In this document: positions 12,876 through 23,799 of the stretch, one piece after another | Layout of the letters: the number at the start of each line of letters is the position of its first letter | Position numbering within the stretch: position 1 is the stretch's first letter | NCBI GenBank assembly: GCA_030544215.1 | Contig: JARZZO010000016.1 | Location: 52,219,501-52,283,500 of the forward strand | Length of the DNA: 64,000 nt | Reading direction: 5' to 3' | Source: Zantedeschia hybrid cultivar | Lineage: Eukaryota; Streptophyta; Magnoliopsida; Alismatales; Araceae | Program-made: the position numbers and the translations under genes | Notes under the pieces: generated by a model | The model's input: only the letters and a program-made list of their open reading frames with translations | The model's database searches: none | Told to the model about the DNA's origin: nothing

Positions 12876-14510
12876 TGATAAGTTGATATTTTTGATCATT
12901 AAAAAAATAAATGCATGCACTATATTCATGATTTTATGTTTAAAGTCGCATGAAATGATAGATAATTTTGCACTTATTCCAACAGTACCAATTTTGCAAA
13001 TTTCGAGTTAAAACATCATCATTTCATATAAAAAACGGAGTATAGTGTATTTACGATTTTTCGGCAAAATCGAGAAAATAAAGAATTTCATTTCGGTATA
13101 AATATAATATTGTTCACAATGAGATCCTAATTTATATTTATTTTTGTGTAAATAGGACATGAAGAAGCTGTGGTGCAGTGGCTAAGTCTTTAGAGACTTA
13201 TGGGAGGTCCAAGGTTCAAATATCAATAAAAAGCAACCATCTTTTTGCAAGAATTAATGGAGCAGAGGTAAAATGGTCTTTGACTATTCTCAAAAAGTTG
13301 CCATAATTTCTGCTCAAGAAGGAGCCTTGGAGTAGTCCTCTTTCTTCCCTCCTTTCCTCTTTTTACAAATATCCTTCTCTTTTAAAAGAATCTCCTTCTT
13401 TCCTTCTTCTCGACTACTATTATTTTTCTCTCTCCCTTCTTTTCTCTTTCTCTTCCCCCAATTTTTTCCCTTTCTCTCTCTCACGTTGGCATTCTTTCTC
13501 ACCCGTAGACGCTCTCTCCCCTCTCTTACTTTTTTTCTTTCTCCTCCTTTTTCTCTTTCTCCCTCTCTCTCCCTTCCTCCCTCTCTTCCTCTTTCTTCTT
13601 CCTCCGCAGACCCCTCTCATGCCCGCTCCCTTCCTCTCTCTTCCTTTTTCCTCTTCCTCTCTCCTCTCTCTTTCTCTTTGCAGGCGCGCCTGCCAACTTC
13701 GGGTTCCGCGCGTCTGCGTGTCGCCTGGAGCGCCTCACCAGCCGCTGCGCCGGGCCCGCTAGCACCATGTGGCAGGGCGAGCGAGTTCACACCGCCCCGC
13801 ATTAGCGCGTATGCCCGCTCGCACGGGCGCTTCCCGCCTAGCCGTCACCAGACGCCAACCCGCGCCCGCCACGTGTCGCTTCTCGGCAGTTTCCCGCCCG
13901 CCGTACGACGCCCCACCTGCTGCACCGGCCTCCCCTACCGCCTCTGCCGTTGGTCCAATGCGCCAACCCCCCCTCTGGGCCTACCACGTACCCCCTACAC
14001 CAGAGCAGTGCGCCCTGCGCCTTCACAGAAGCCCCTATTGCCCTCAAGAGCCCCCTTTGCTACATTATTTTTCTTTTCTAGTGTTATTTAGTTATTTGCT
14101 TAGATTTAATTATTTCTTAGGATATTAACACTAGAAAATTTTGTAATCTCATTTTTTTATTCTTAAAGTTGATTGATAGAATTCTTTTAAAGTTGCAGTT
14201 TTTAATATTAGTGTTTCCCTTGTAAAGATCCTCCCCCTTTAAGTTCTATTTCTTTTTCACATGTGGTCTTGTTTATTTTTTTTCAAAAGATGCTCACTTA
14301 GTTAGATCTTTCTTATCTTAGTTATTTAGTTAATTAATTTGCTATTTTAAGTACAATTAATCATTCAAATCATCACTTGTTTCAAATAACCAAAATTCAA
14401 AGTTTATAAATTTAATTGCGTGTGGACTCGACTCGGACTCACCACTTGCTATTTTCAATTAACTTAAATGAGCCGATTAAATATGATTGTTAGCATTGAT
14501 TTTTAACGAC
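12876..14510 (+). repeat. Athila 3' LTR (right end approximate)
   Basis: Starts TGATAAGTTGATATT directly after the purine tract. The middle (13320-14060) is first CT-rich and then GC-rich, and the tail is AT-rich with 'gtgtggactcgactcggactcacc', a phrase usual near the end of Athila LTRs. I could not find the exact right border, so 14510 is an estimate. The overlapping ORFs between 13314 and 14128 on both strands are products of CT/GC-biased composition. Confidence 0.6.
13160..13230 (+). repeat. tRNA-derived SINE head (Pol III boxes) inside the Athila LTR
   Basis: TGGTGCAGTGGC (13171-13182) fits an A box and GGTTCAAATAT (13213-13223) fits a B box 42 bases later, with an anticodon-arm-like AGTCTTTAGAGACTT between them. 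The order and spacing are those of a tRNA-like SINE head. No poly(A) tail or target duplication was found, so this may be a fragment or an LTR-resident tRNA-like sequence. Confidence 0.55.
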
Positions 14511-14527
14511 ATAATCTTTGGCTATTA

Positions 14528-15605
14528 GTACCTACAGAGCAAGCACCTACTGATGATGTAGGGCCTTCAGAGCCAACACCTATTGATGATGTGGGGCCTT
14601 TAGAGCCCGCACCTACTGATCATATGGGGCCTTCATAATCAGCACCTTTAGAGCCTTCAGAGCCTGTACATACTGATGTGGATTTTCAGAGCCCACAACA
14701 TCTAATGATGATGTGACACCTTCACAGATGGAGTTTTATCCTATAGAGATAGCAGATCTGAGTGCTATAGTGATGACATATATGGCTAAGCATTTGTATG
14801 GACATGCTTCTTCTACAAATATTTTAGTTGTATAGATAGAGTCATAGTCTACATCAGATAGTGTTAGAGTATATCATAGAAGACAACGACAACAAAAGAT
14901 TGGGGCTATGGTGTCACTAGAGGAGCAATCTTCTTTGTCATCAGTGGACGCACCGATGATATCATTAGAGGAGCTACTCAATCTCCCTAAGAGAACATAA
15001 GAGATAGATGTAAAGATAGTACGTTTGTCTCCTGATGAGATACCTTCATATGATGATATTTTGGTACCTGAGATACAATTTGATACTGAGATGGAAGATT
15101 AGGGACATCGTCAAGGTTGTGGTCAACCTTCTCGTCGAGGACATAGAAGAGGGAATGCAAAGAAGAGATAGTTCCCATAATTCTTTTGATGATATTTAGA
15201 ATCTCACTAAAATTTGGTAATCTTTCTTTTTCCTATTAGAGGACCATTTATTGTTTGTAGCTCTCAAAAAAATCCTACCATGATGTAGAGATAGAATTAT
15301 TTCACATAGTAATTTTCTGTTTATTTTATACAAATGTTAATTCATTCTTAGTTCATATTTATTTTAAACCCACTTATATGTTAATTTCTTGATTTCTTTT
15401 TTTCTCCCTAGTGCATCATCTAGTCAGGATCCTATGGCTACTAGTAGTTTCCAAACAAATCTTTTAATCAAGTATGTAAATATGATATACAAATTACATA
15501 GCATGCAATATCTTGAATTAATCTAACTTCTTTCTCCAATGTATGTATTAGAAGCCGTGGTTAAGGTGGACATGGTGGCTAAGGGTGTGGCCGAACTACT
15601 GTTTA
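14528..15605 (+). pseudogene. Decayed ORF with 11-residue repeats, unknown TE-like protein
   Basis: One frame stays mostly open from 14528 to about 15172 but has at least five stop codons. It starts with three 33-bp repeats (14537-14635) that translate as EQAPTDDVGPS, EPTPIDDVGPL and EPAPTDHMGPS. An acidic stretch follows and then a basic, Gly/Arg-rich tail. A GT...AG-like gap leads to a second Gly-rich piece at about 15553-15605 ending in a stop. I do not recognise the family. The acidic body and Gly/Arg-rich tail resemble C-termini of transposon-associated plant proteins, but that is only inference. Confidence 0.45.
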
Positions 15606-16319
15606 GATGAAATGAGATGGATGATCATATAGACATTTTCTTTTGGTTGATTGATAGACAATTCTTGTTTGTGTTGGTACGTAACTTTTTATATTACTGG
15701 ACAAGTACATAAGTGGAGTTTATGAGATTTTGATGGATGCATCGTATATCAGATTTTCATATTGATTAGTTGTGGATGTTGGATGGGCATGTTTAAAGAA
15801 GTTCTTTGATCGTATTTTCATATTGACTAGTTTTTTTTTTCACTATGATTGTCTACGTTGTAACAAGTTAACATTTACTTATGTTCAAATATTATCGAAA
15901 TGCTGTCAAAATTTAAAAGTTGGATAGAATTTTTAGCATACCATAACTTTATGGTTCATATCCATTTATTAGGAAAGTTATGTAAAAAACTTCATTCATC
16001 TCGAGCCGAGTATTGAGTAACTCACAAGCTCAAAGAGTACTAAATTTATGAACTCGAGGCAAACCATGATGAGTACTAAATTGCTTGCTTTCTAGTTATT
16101 TGATAAAAAACCCAATAAGACATTACATCTTATTAAATAAATTTATTCAAAAATAGAATAATTACTTGAAAATTTTAACATTAAATCTTATTAACTAAAT
16201 TTATTTATGAATGGAATAATAACTTGAAAATTTGAAAAACGCCCTAATGGGCAGATTTGAGCTGAGCTCACCTTTGTTTTTGAGTCAAGGGAAATCATTC
16301 CCTCTTTCATTTAATCATT
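15606..16319. other. AT-rich spacer upstream of the PPR gene
   Basis: No gene, repeat border or strong motif seen. A short direct repeat of 'tcttattaa(c/a)taaatttatt' occurs at 16128-16205. Confidence 0.6.
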
Positions 16320-16450
16320 CAAAGATATTAAATATAATTAAAATAATAAAAAATCCGAGATTTCCGTCAAGCGAGAATGAGCATCCTAAAATTGCGAAGT
16401 CTTCCCTTTAACGAAGGTGTAGGGGCAGAGCGTGCTGCCACCGCGGGCAA
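16320..16450 (+). promoter_or_regulatory. PPR gene upstream region with two out-of-frame upstream ATGs
   Basis: AT-rich core with a TATA-like TTAAATATAATT near 16328, then a sharp rise in GC. ATGs at 16377 and 16432 lie in the two other frames and open long frames that overlap the PPR start at 16451. If the transcript begins upstream of 16377, these would act as overlapping uORFs and lower translation. If it begins after 16432, they are irrelevant. The transcription start is not visible from sequence. Confidence 0.4.
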
Positions 16451-17851
16451 ATGCTTCCGCCTCGTATGCCTCGTGCACACCTCCGAGTGCGACTGTTACC
16501 TCTGCTTCGAGCTCTCCCGCGTCCCCTCTTCTCCCTCTCTTTCTCTCCCTCCTTGTCCTCGTCCTCGTCCTTCTCCTCCTCGCAGCCTCTCCCTCCGCCC
16601 GCCTGCTCCCCCGCGCGCCTCCGCAAGCTGGTGGCCTCCCAGCCCGACCCCCTCCTCGCCAAGTCCGTCTTCGACCTCGCCGCCTCCCTGCGCCCCGCCG
16701 ACTTCTCCCCCTCCTCCCCGGCCTCCTACCCCGCCCTCCACACCCTCGTCCTCAAGCTCGCCCGCGCCCGCCGCTTCTCCCTCGTCGACTCCCTCCTCCG
16801 CCGCCTCCCCTCCCCTTCCCCGGGCCTCTTCGCCTCCCTCATCTCCACCTACTCCGACGCCGGCCTCCCCGACCGCGCCGTAGCCGCCTTCCGCCACATG
16901 CTCCTCCGCACCCCTTGCAGGCCCCGCCCCCGCCACCTTAACCGCGTTCTCTCCGCCCTGGCCGCGTGCCCCGCCCACCTCCGCGCCGCGCTTGAGCTAC
17001 TCAGGTCCGCCGGCGCCCTGGGCGCCCCCGCCAGCGTGCGCTCCTATAACATCCTCATAAGGGCCTTCTGCAGGAGTGGCAGGTTGAGCATCGCCTACCA
17101 CCTGTTCAACGAAATGCTCAAGAAGGGCTTTGCTCCCGACGTGGAATCCTACAAGCTTCTCATGCAGGGACTGTGCAGGAAGAGCCAGGTGAACACAGCG
17201 GTGGACCTGCTGGAGGACATGCTTAACAAGGGTTACGTGCCGGATGCCTACAACTACACCACTCTTCTTAACAGCCTCTGCAGGAAGAAGAAGCTCCGAG
17301 AGGCGTATAAGCTCCTCTGTAGGATGAAGGTGAAGGGTTGCAACCCCGACATTGTGCATTATAACACGGTGGTGCTGGGTTTCTGCCGGGAGGGGCGCCC
17401 GCTGGATGCATGTAAGGTGCTCGAGGATATGCCTGACCGGGGTTGTTTGCCCAATATAGTGACCTACACCACGCTCGTCAATGGGTTGTGCAGTCGAGGT
17501 CTGGTTGAGGAGGGGAATCGGTATATGGCGGATATGGTGTCGAAGGGGCTGGTCCCTCATTTCTCGGTGTTCCATGCCCTGGTAAAGGGCTTTTGTTGTG
17601 TGGGAAAGTTTGAGGAGGGTTGCGTGGTTCTTGGAGAAATGTTGAGTCGAGGTGTTACTCCACATGTAGATACTTGGACAGTAATTTTACCAGGTGTTTG
17701 CGATGACAGTGGAGAGAAATCTGTGGAGGATGTTAAGAAGGTGGTGATGGAGGAGGAATGGAAGAGGAGCACGAGAATTGTGCAGGCTGGGTGTGAGTTA
17801 GAGGAGTACATGGTACGTAAGTTTTGCAGAAGAGGAATATGGAGGTCATGA
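16451..17851 (+). CDS. P-class pentatricopeptide repeat protein, predicted mitochondrial (At4g01400-like)
   Basis: An intronless 466-residue protein. Residues 1-60 are rich in Arg, Leu, Ser and Pro with almost no acidic residues, which fits an organelle targeting peptide. Six consecutive, exactly 35-residue PPR motifs occupy 196-230, 231-265, 266-300, 301-335, 336-370 and 371-405. Weaker helical repeats lie between about 95 and 190. No E, DYW or SMR domain follows, so it is P-class. Such proteins bind organellar RNA and act in its processing, stability, splicing or translation. The motif region and C-terminal tail look like the At4g01400 group of Arabidopsis mitochondrial PPR proteins; this is recognised from memory, not searched. 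ATG 16451 is the first in frame; 16466 is an alternative. GC is extreme at the 5' end and falls toward the 3' end. It is the only intact host gene in the window. Confidence 0.93.
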   Translation: MLPPRMPRAHLRVRLLPLLRALPRPLFSLSFSPSLSSSSSFSSSQPLPPPACSPARLRKLVASQPDPLLAKSVFDLAASLRPADFSPSSPASYPALHTLVLKLARARRFSLVDSLLRRLPSPSPGLFASLISTYSDAGLPDRAVAAFRHMLLRTPCRPRPRHLNRVLSALAACPAHLRAALELLRSAGALGAPASVRSYNILIRAFCRSGRLSIAYHLFNEMLKKGFAPDVESYKLLMQGLCRKSQVNTAVDLLEDMLNKGYVPDAYNYTTLLNSLCRKKKLREAYKLLCRMKVKGCNPDIVHYNTVVLGFCREGRPLDACKVLEDMPDRGCLPNIVTYTTLVNGLCSRGLVEEGNRYMADMVSKGLVPHFSVFHALVKGFCCVGKFEEGCVVLGEMLSRGVTPHVDTWTVILPGVCDDSGEKSVEDVKKVVMEEEWKRSTRIVQAGCELEEYMVRKFCRRGIWRS

Positions 17852-19850
17852 TTTACCTGCGTGTGTAGTGGTTTCAAAGAATTTCAGCAACCTGTGTAGC
17901 ATTTCGGTTGCTGACATCATTCAAAATTTCCTATGGTAAGTCACCATCTTCATCTCTACGAAGAAACCATGTTCCATATGGTTATGTTAAATTTTATTCT
18001 TCTTTCTTTGTTCCATTTGTTTATAAAACCATTCTACCTTTCTTCTTCATGGAATAGACGAGCTTTGAATCTGTCCAATCAGTAAATAGGTTCCCACAAA
18101 TGATTATACTAAATAAAAGTTTATGCTTTGTTTGATGTCATCTATTTATGACCTTCAAGTGTTTTGCTTGAAAGGATCATGAGATTCATGGTTGTCAGAG
18201 ATATAACAGGCTCTTTCAAAAAAATAGGATGGTTGATGCAAGCAGGATGGTTGAAAGTAGGATGTTCCTTTATTAATGCTTGTGCTTTCTTTAATAAAAA
18301 ATATTGATTTCATTCATCTTCTCTAAGTTAGACATTGTAATCAAAAGTAAGATGAAAAGATTATAATGGAGTTGTTTGTTAGGAAGAGATTGATGGTTGA
18401 GATTGGGGCATGTTTGAGGCTATGTTTTGATTAGAAGATCATCATTTATCTGTCATGTGTCAAAGCTAAATGTTCATTACGAGCTTTTAAGATGCAGATG
18501 TTGCTCCAACTTAAAGCAAATGGATAGTGAAAGAGACTAAACTGTTCAGCCATTCGAACATAACAGTCATTATGAAATCTACGCGATTGTTATTAACCAG
18601 ACTAAGAGTTGAAAGTCCAAATCTACAAAAATTGAATAAATTTTCTAACTGATTGTCAGCTTGCTGCCAAGCTGCCTCTTCATTGAGTCAAATAACTTGC
18701 TTATGCAAGTTCGTTAGTAGGGATGAATACTCAAAACTGAGATAGTCGTACTTGAGCAAGGTATTTTGACTCTATTCAGTTAGCAGCATTGTAGTTTTAC
18801 CATTTGGCAATACTTTTAGGAAGCCTGACAGATATTCTTCAGAGAGTTACACTTAAAAAAGCACAGTAATAATCACTTGTCTTGTACTGTACAAAGAGCA
18901 AACTGAATGCAGCTAACATCCATGCTACAGATAGCCAACCTATTGAATGATACATATAGAACTGAGCACTTTGTTGCTATGTGCAATGTTATTGTTCCAC
19001 ATCCATTGTGGAGTATCATGAGATTTTCTCCAATTAGAAAGAGTGGCCTATAGCTATATTGGAATACACATGCATGAAATTTTGTGGGTTATGTAATCAT
19101 GGAAGCTTGTCATTTTTATTAAAAAAGGAGATCTGTGTACAAACATACTTTGCTGGAGATCAAATTGTTTTTCTCCTTAAATTTGAATGAATAGGCTTGC
19201 CTAACTATTAGTCAAGTATGAATATTATGGCCCTGTTTTGTGCAGCTAACAATTGGAAGCACTTTTGGGCTTCCTCCTAGTTATTTTCAGGGGAAGAGAC
19301 TAGATTTTAGAAACCATTTATGTGTTGTTTCGGGCATTTGTTAGTTTCCTACCAAACAATATAAATTGAAACCTCCTAGATTCGGGCAAAAATGAGGTTG
19401 TCGGGGGAGGTTTGACTTTTGTAACTAGCCAAAATTAGTTACATCCACTCCCATTTCACGTTTTCTATGTTGAAAGTGATAGCCAAAAGTAGCTTCCACA
19501 TAAAAAGGTTTGCCAAATGTGGCCCATATGTTAGTGGACCTTTTGATCAGCGGGCCCTCTTTCCTGCAGCGCAGGTGTACCGAGCCTGCTAGCATCCCCA
19601 GGTAGGCTCCCCTTCCTCTGAAACCTCTCCTTCCTCCCTGATGTAATCGTACTTCAGCCCTAGCATTTGCATAAACTGGTTAACCTCATCCCACCAATGC
19701 CGTTAGCTAACAGGGAGATCCATATGGTTCAATGAGTAATTGACTAATAGTACAGAATCGGATTGAATGACCAAGACAATCAAGACTCCTCCTGAGATTC
19801 TGACATGACAGCCCCTATGCCACCAGCATATCTAAGTGAGCCTTTAAGTT
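17852..19850. other. PPR 3' flank and intergenic DNA
   Basis: Positions 17880-18060 resemble a second locus at about 41440-41640 (see the PPR-gene fragment). Beyond about 18.2 kb I see no gene, LTR border or long repeat. Confidence 0.6.
18112..18117 (+). terminator. Candidate polyadenylation signal for the PPR gene
   Basis: AATAAA 261 bases after the stop codon, in AT-rich DNA. Plant signals are degenerate, so this is only a candidate. Confidence 0.35.
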
Positions 19851-20044
19851 TGAAGGGATCAAGATCCTCTAGACCTCACTATGGTAGACCCAGTTTGCCC
19901 CACTCACATCACTCGGGCAAAATCTTCATTTTTACAGTTATACCCTCCCTTGTCTTGGTAAATGACAGTTTTGCTCCTCGACGATGTGAGTGGGGTGAAC
20001 ATGGGTATACCATAATGAGGTTCAGAGGATCTTGTTCCCCTTTG
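19851..20044. mobile_element. Fold-back MITE
   Basis: A ~194-bp inverted repeat. The left arm (19851-19910) contains 'aagatcctct', 'cctcactatggta' and 'ccccactcacatc'. The right arm (19983-20044) is its reverse complement with about one mismatch in ten. The central 72 bases also pair partly (GGGCAAAATCTTCAT against a later ATGACAGTTTTGCTC). There is no coding capacity. I could not identify a target duplication with confidence. Confidence 0.75.
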
Positions 20045-20704
20045 GAGGTACCAAAAACAGTTTAGAAGCAAACTGCTACTCGGGCAAATTCCTTTGAACA
20101 AGAAGAAGCCTCTGAACTTTAATATCACCTTTGACACCAAGAAAAGAAACCAACCTGGATATTCAACTACAAAGGAGCCAAAACACATAGCTTATGCACA
20201 TCACTGATTGTCAAAAATCTGTCATCGAAGATACCCAAGAGCATCTATGGATTACTTGATTTCTGCATTTGCAGATGAACTATCTGCAATGGCCTATTGA
20301 TAGCTGAGAGACAACACATGTATGAACAGATGTTGTCATGAGAATGGTGCAATGGTTTGGTTCCACAGCTAAAGACTCCAAGGTCCTATGCCTGACCCTA
20401 CTGGACCATATGATAGAAGGTAGAAAAAGAAAACCAAGTGTGCTGGATGCTTGTAAACCAACATGCGGCTGATTTTGATCCTTTGACGTATGGTTTGGGA
20501 TCAAGTATGTTGCCACTGGGCCAGGAGCATAACAACAACAAAAAATGTATGTATAAAAGCCTTAAACCTTACTTTCTTTTGGTGGGAATAAAACTATATT
20601 ACACTTGATTACTCTTCACAGTCCTCTGGAGTTATGTCCTTACAGCAAAGCTCCATTAGCATGGCTGAGAAATTGTCTTTTCACACATAACTATTTTCCT
20701 CGGA
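20045..20704. other. Intergenic, nothing recognised
   Basis: No supported gene, repeat border or RNA gene. Short ORFs here are not family-like. It may include the 3' tail of the adjacent LINE remnant. Confidence 0.5.
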
Positions 20705-21150
20705 TGGCAACTAGTCTGCTGGTTTGTTGACATCCTTTCTGACATTGGATATGACAAACCTTTTCAAACCCTGTGGGAAGGATAGGATCTGAGCAACCAG
20801 TGGACTAACATTTTGCAGGGACCTCCCCTGCTGTCCAGCCAATCCAGGATACATACACATGCTATCCCTTTCAATCTCAATGCCCTCCAAAAGTTCCAAT
20901 TTAGGTTGGTGGCAAACTTAAGGACCTTTTGAAATTGCCTGGGCGTCTTATTGGTTGGACTTTGCTGATGTATCAGTCCGTGATTTGCCACCAAGAATCA
21001 AGATAGAACCCATGGAATCATGAACAGTGAAACCTGCTCCTGACAGGCAGTCTCCCAACTTCACTGCTCCATTTGTATTAAGCTTCATTCAGTTTGCAGG
21101 TGGTTGCACCCAGGTGGTCCCACCCTGGCAGGTTAATGCTTCCATAATTT
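20705..21150 (-). pseudogene. LINE-type RNase H domain remnant
   Basis: Read on the minus strand, a frame gives a GGTTWVQPPA lead-in, then KLNTNGAVKLGDCLSGAGF and 'VHDSMGSILILGGKS'. After a stop and frame change, the end reads 'FVISNVRKDVNKPAD'. This is the layout of the RNase H domain at the C-terminus of plant L1-like LINEs and of the many 'putative ribonuclease H' genes. The first catalytic Asp (LNTDG in the family) is Asn here, and there are at least two in-frame stops, so it is dead. The RT that should lie upstream (to the right) is not recognisable. Confidence 0.75.
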
Positions 21151-22013
21151 GTCTGTACATGGAACCTAATGTCATGCCCCACCTTCCAGGGCATCTTGTT
21201 CCCCATGTTTAGCAGTGGCAAAAGCCCACTATCAAGTGCACAGGCCCAACTAGCACCAACTGATTCAATGGTGCTCTCGAGCACGTAGAGGTTCCTCGCT
21301 CGTTAGATGCCAACCAAAGTCGCTGGCACTAGATTCTTCAGAAAGGATGTGTCAGTCTGTTGTGCTAGTGCAAAGACGTGTCCAAATGTTGGGGCAGTTG
21401 TGCGACCCAAGTTGGTCCTGTAGGGACCAGACCTCCATAGCCTTGCCCTTCTCTCCTTAGCATCTCAGGCAGATTGAAGACTTGACCTTGATTTTGACAA
21501 AGATGGCTGCGTGTCGACGGTCTTTCCCGGGCAATTTTCGAGATATGGAAATGATATTGAAGGGAGCGGCTTCAACTCCAAATGGCCTTCTAGTGTCCAA
21601 TTTAGTTGGCGAATGTTATCTTGTCTTCTTCCATATGACATCATATTCTTGCTTGCTACTATCCCACTTCCTATCCATCCCAGTCAGTTTGTACAAAGCT
21701 CACCTCTAGTATACCAGCTGAGTCGAATGTCTAAAGTAGATGGTAGATAGCTTGTCTAACCATCCATATAATGGTCCCACTTATAGATCTTCAGTAGGTG
21801 TACAATGCAAAAACAAAATAATAAGATGGTCAGATTGTCAGCAAAGAATGTATCAATGTAAAAGTACAAATAAGGAAGTCATGGCCATTATACAACAGAA
21901 ATATAAGGAAAATAAAATACATATCTCAAGAAATTAAATCAACTGGCTGTACTTGAAATATATTAAACTTGCACTGGATTTGTCTTTTAACTCCTGTTCT
22001 TGGAAAAATAAAT
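21151..22013. other. Intergenic, possibly upstream LINE debris
   Basis: No intact frame. It lies where the region preceding the LINE RNase H would be, but translations do not show convincing RT or zf-RVT motifs. Confidence 0.45.
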
Positions 22014-23799
22014 TTTATATCTTTTGTGAGGACTCGTAATGAGATGTCAATAGGTATCATTTATATCCCTCTTATTATCCCTCACTCACTATCCCATTCA
22101 TTTATCTTTCCAAAGAATTATTTTCTTCTATTCATTTTCATTGTGCAATGCATGTATTTTACACATGAGGTTCATGGAACAATTTAATAATAGCATGAGA
22201 TGCATTTGTCATAAAAACAATATAAAATTGGAGAGGAAATATTAACAAAGTTATAACGAGTACATTTTTTTCTTCATTATCTTTCTAAACAGTTCATAGA
22301 CTATTGTTTTTTCTATTCTTTTTCTCTGATGAATAGTGATAATCAGTAATAATATATAAAGTATAAAGTCACTTATTAGAAATTTAGAAGTCATTATCAT
22401 TGGGATCTTATAGATGAGTCGTCCTTTGGTTTGTATCTTAAACTGATCTTTGTAGTTCATATTTAGTTGTCATGTTGACAAAGTGACTCACGTTTTGACT
22501 CAAAGTGATGGAGATAATTACTCACCAACGGCCGAAGTGGCCAAGCAGGCCGTCTACTGACAGTTTTCTCGTCCTCCGTCTATTCGTCCCAGCAGGTTTT
22601 CGAAAACCTGTTGGGTGAGGTATGAAAGTAAAGGAAACTGGGTCTGTAGTATGCTAGCTATAACGTTTATGCTCCAGTCTGTGAGTGCACTCAAGTAGGA
22701 TCACTATCTTCTGCTTAAGTTGAGGTCTCGAATTTGGACTATGAAATTGTAAGAAAAGAAGGGATGCTCTATATCTCAACACCACACATCTTAAAGGAGC
22801 TTGACCTGGACGTTCTCTTATTCTCAGGGAATAGATCATGTGGGTCTCTCCTGCTAATGAAGTGATGCCACTTCAAGTCTTAAAAAGTAAATTATTATAG
22901 GAATCATCGTTTTCTCATGAAATCATGGAAAGCCTTCTCGCTTTTAGTTCATTTCATAATTTCTTCATGGGAGAGCACTAAAGTGTACTTCCTAGTTCTT
23001 TTGCCTCTTTGTTAGGGTCATCATCATCATTAGAATCGTTCTTGTTTCATGTTAGGGTAAATAACAATATAAGTCTATATAACATAGGGAACTAGAAGGC
23101 TCTAAATCTTTCTTTTCATTAGTCTTTTCATGCTTATGTCAACTGTTAATGGATTTGGTCCAATAGGTTCTTTTCATTTCATGGGAAGGAAGGTGTGAGA
23201 CTTCCTTTTTTGAAAATTCTTTGATTTGAAAAATTTTTGTTGGATTTGAAAACTTTTGCTGGGAATCTTGATTTGAAAAGAGAATGTTAGTTTTGAAAAT
23301 ATGTTCTCTTTTCTTTTAAGTAGACTTTTAGGATTAGTCCTTAAAGTTTAAATGATTTCTGGATCGACTGTGAATCCGCGTTCTTGACCTTTCCCCACTG
23401 ACCCTAGTCAGTGTTAATTACACTAATTAATGATTGATAATCCTTGATTAACCATCTAATAAGACTTGAAAGAAAACAGGAAATAAGCAAGAGTTGAGTA
23501 CAATATACAAATCATTTTTTTGTTCTTTTTTAGTGAAAGAGAGTCTATGGATATCCTTTAAAGGATCTTGAAATTCTCCCGAAGGGAATAGCATTTGAGT
23601 ATCTTAGAGTATTAAGAAGACATATTTTTTTTTAGACCTAGATTTCATTAGAATTCTTTGAAACATGAAAGTTCCTTAGAATTATCCTTTAAGTATCTTT
23701 TAAGAGGATAGAAAATTATTTGGGTAGCATATCCTCTCATTTGAGAATCTTTTGAAAAGATATGGACTACTTAAAGGATATTCTTAATTGATGAGACAT

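Noticed and set aside
13314..14128. Overlapping ORFs of up to 201 codons on both strands
   Set aside because: They come from CT-rich and GC-rich LTR sequence, with low-complexity Ser/Pro/Leu/Arg or Lys/Arg/Glu translations and no domain.
16408..17877. Long antisense and alternate-frame ORFs over the PPR gene (160, 168, 169 and 222 codons)
   Set aside because: They shadow a GC-rich coding region. Only the plus frame from 16451 has phased 35-residue PPR motifs.
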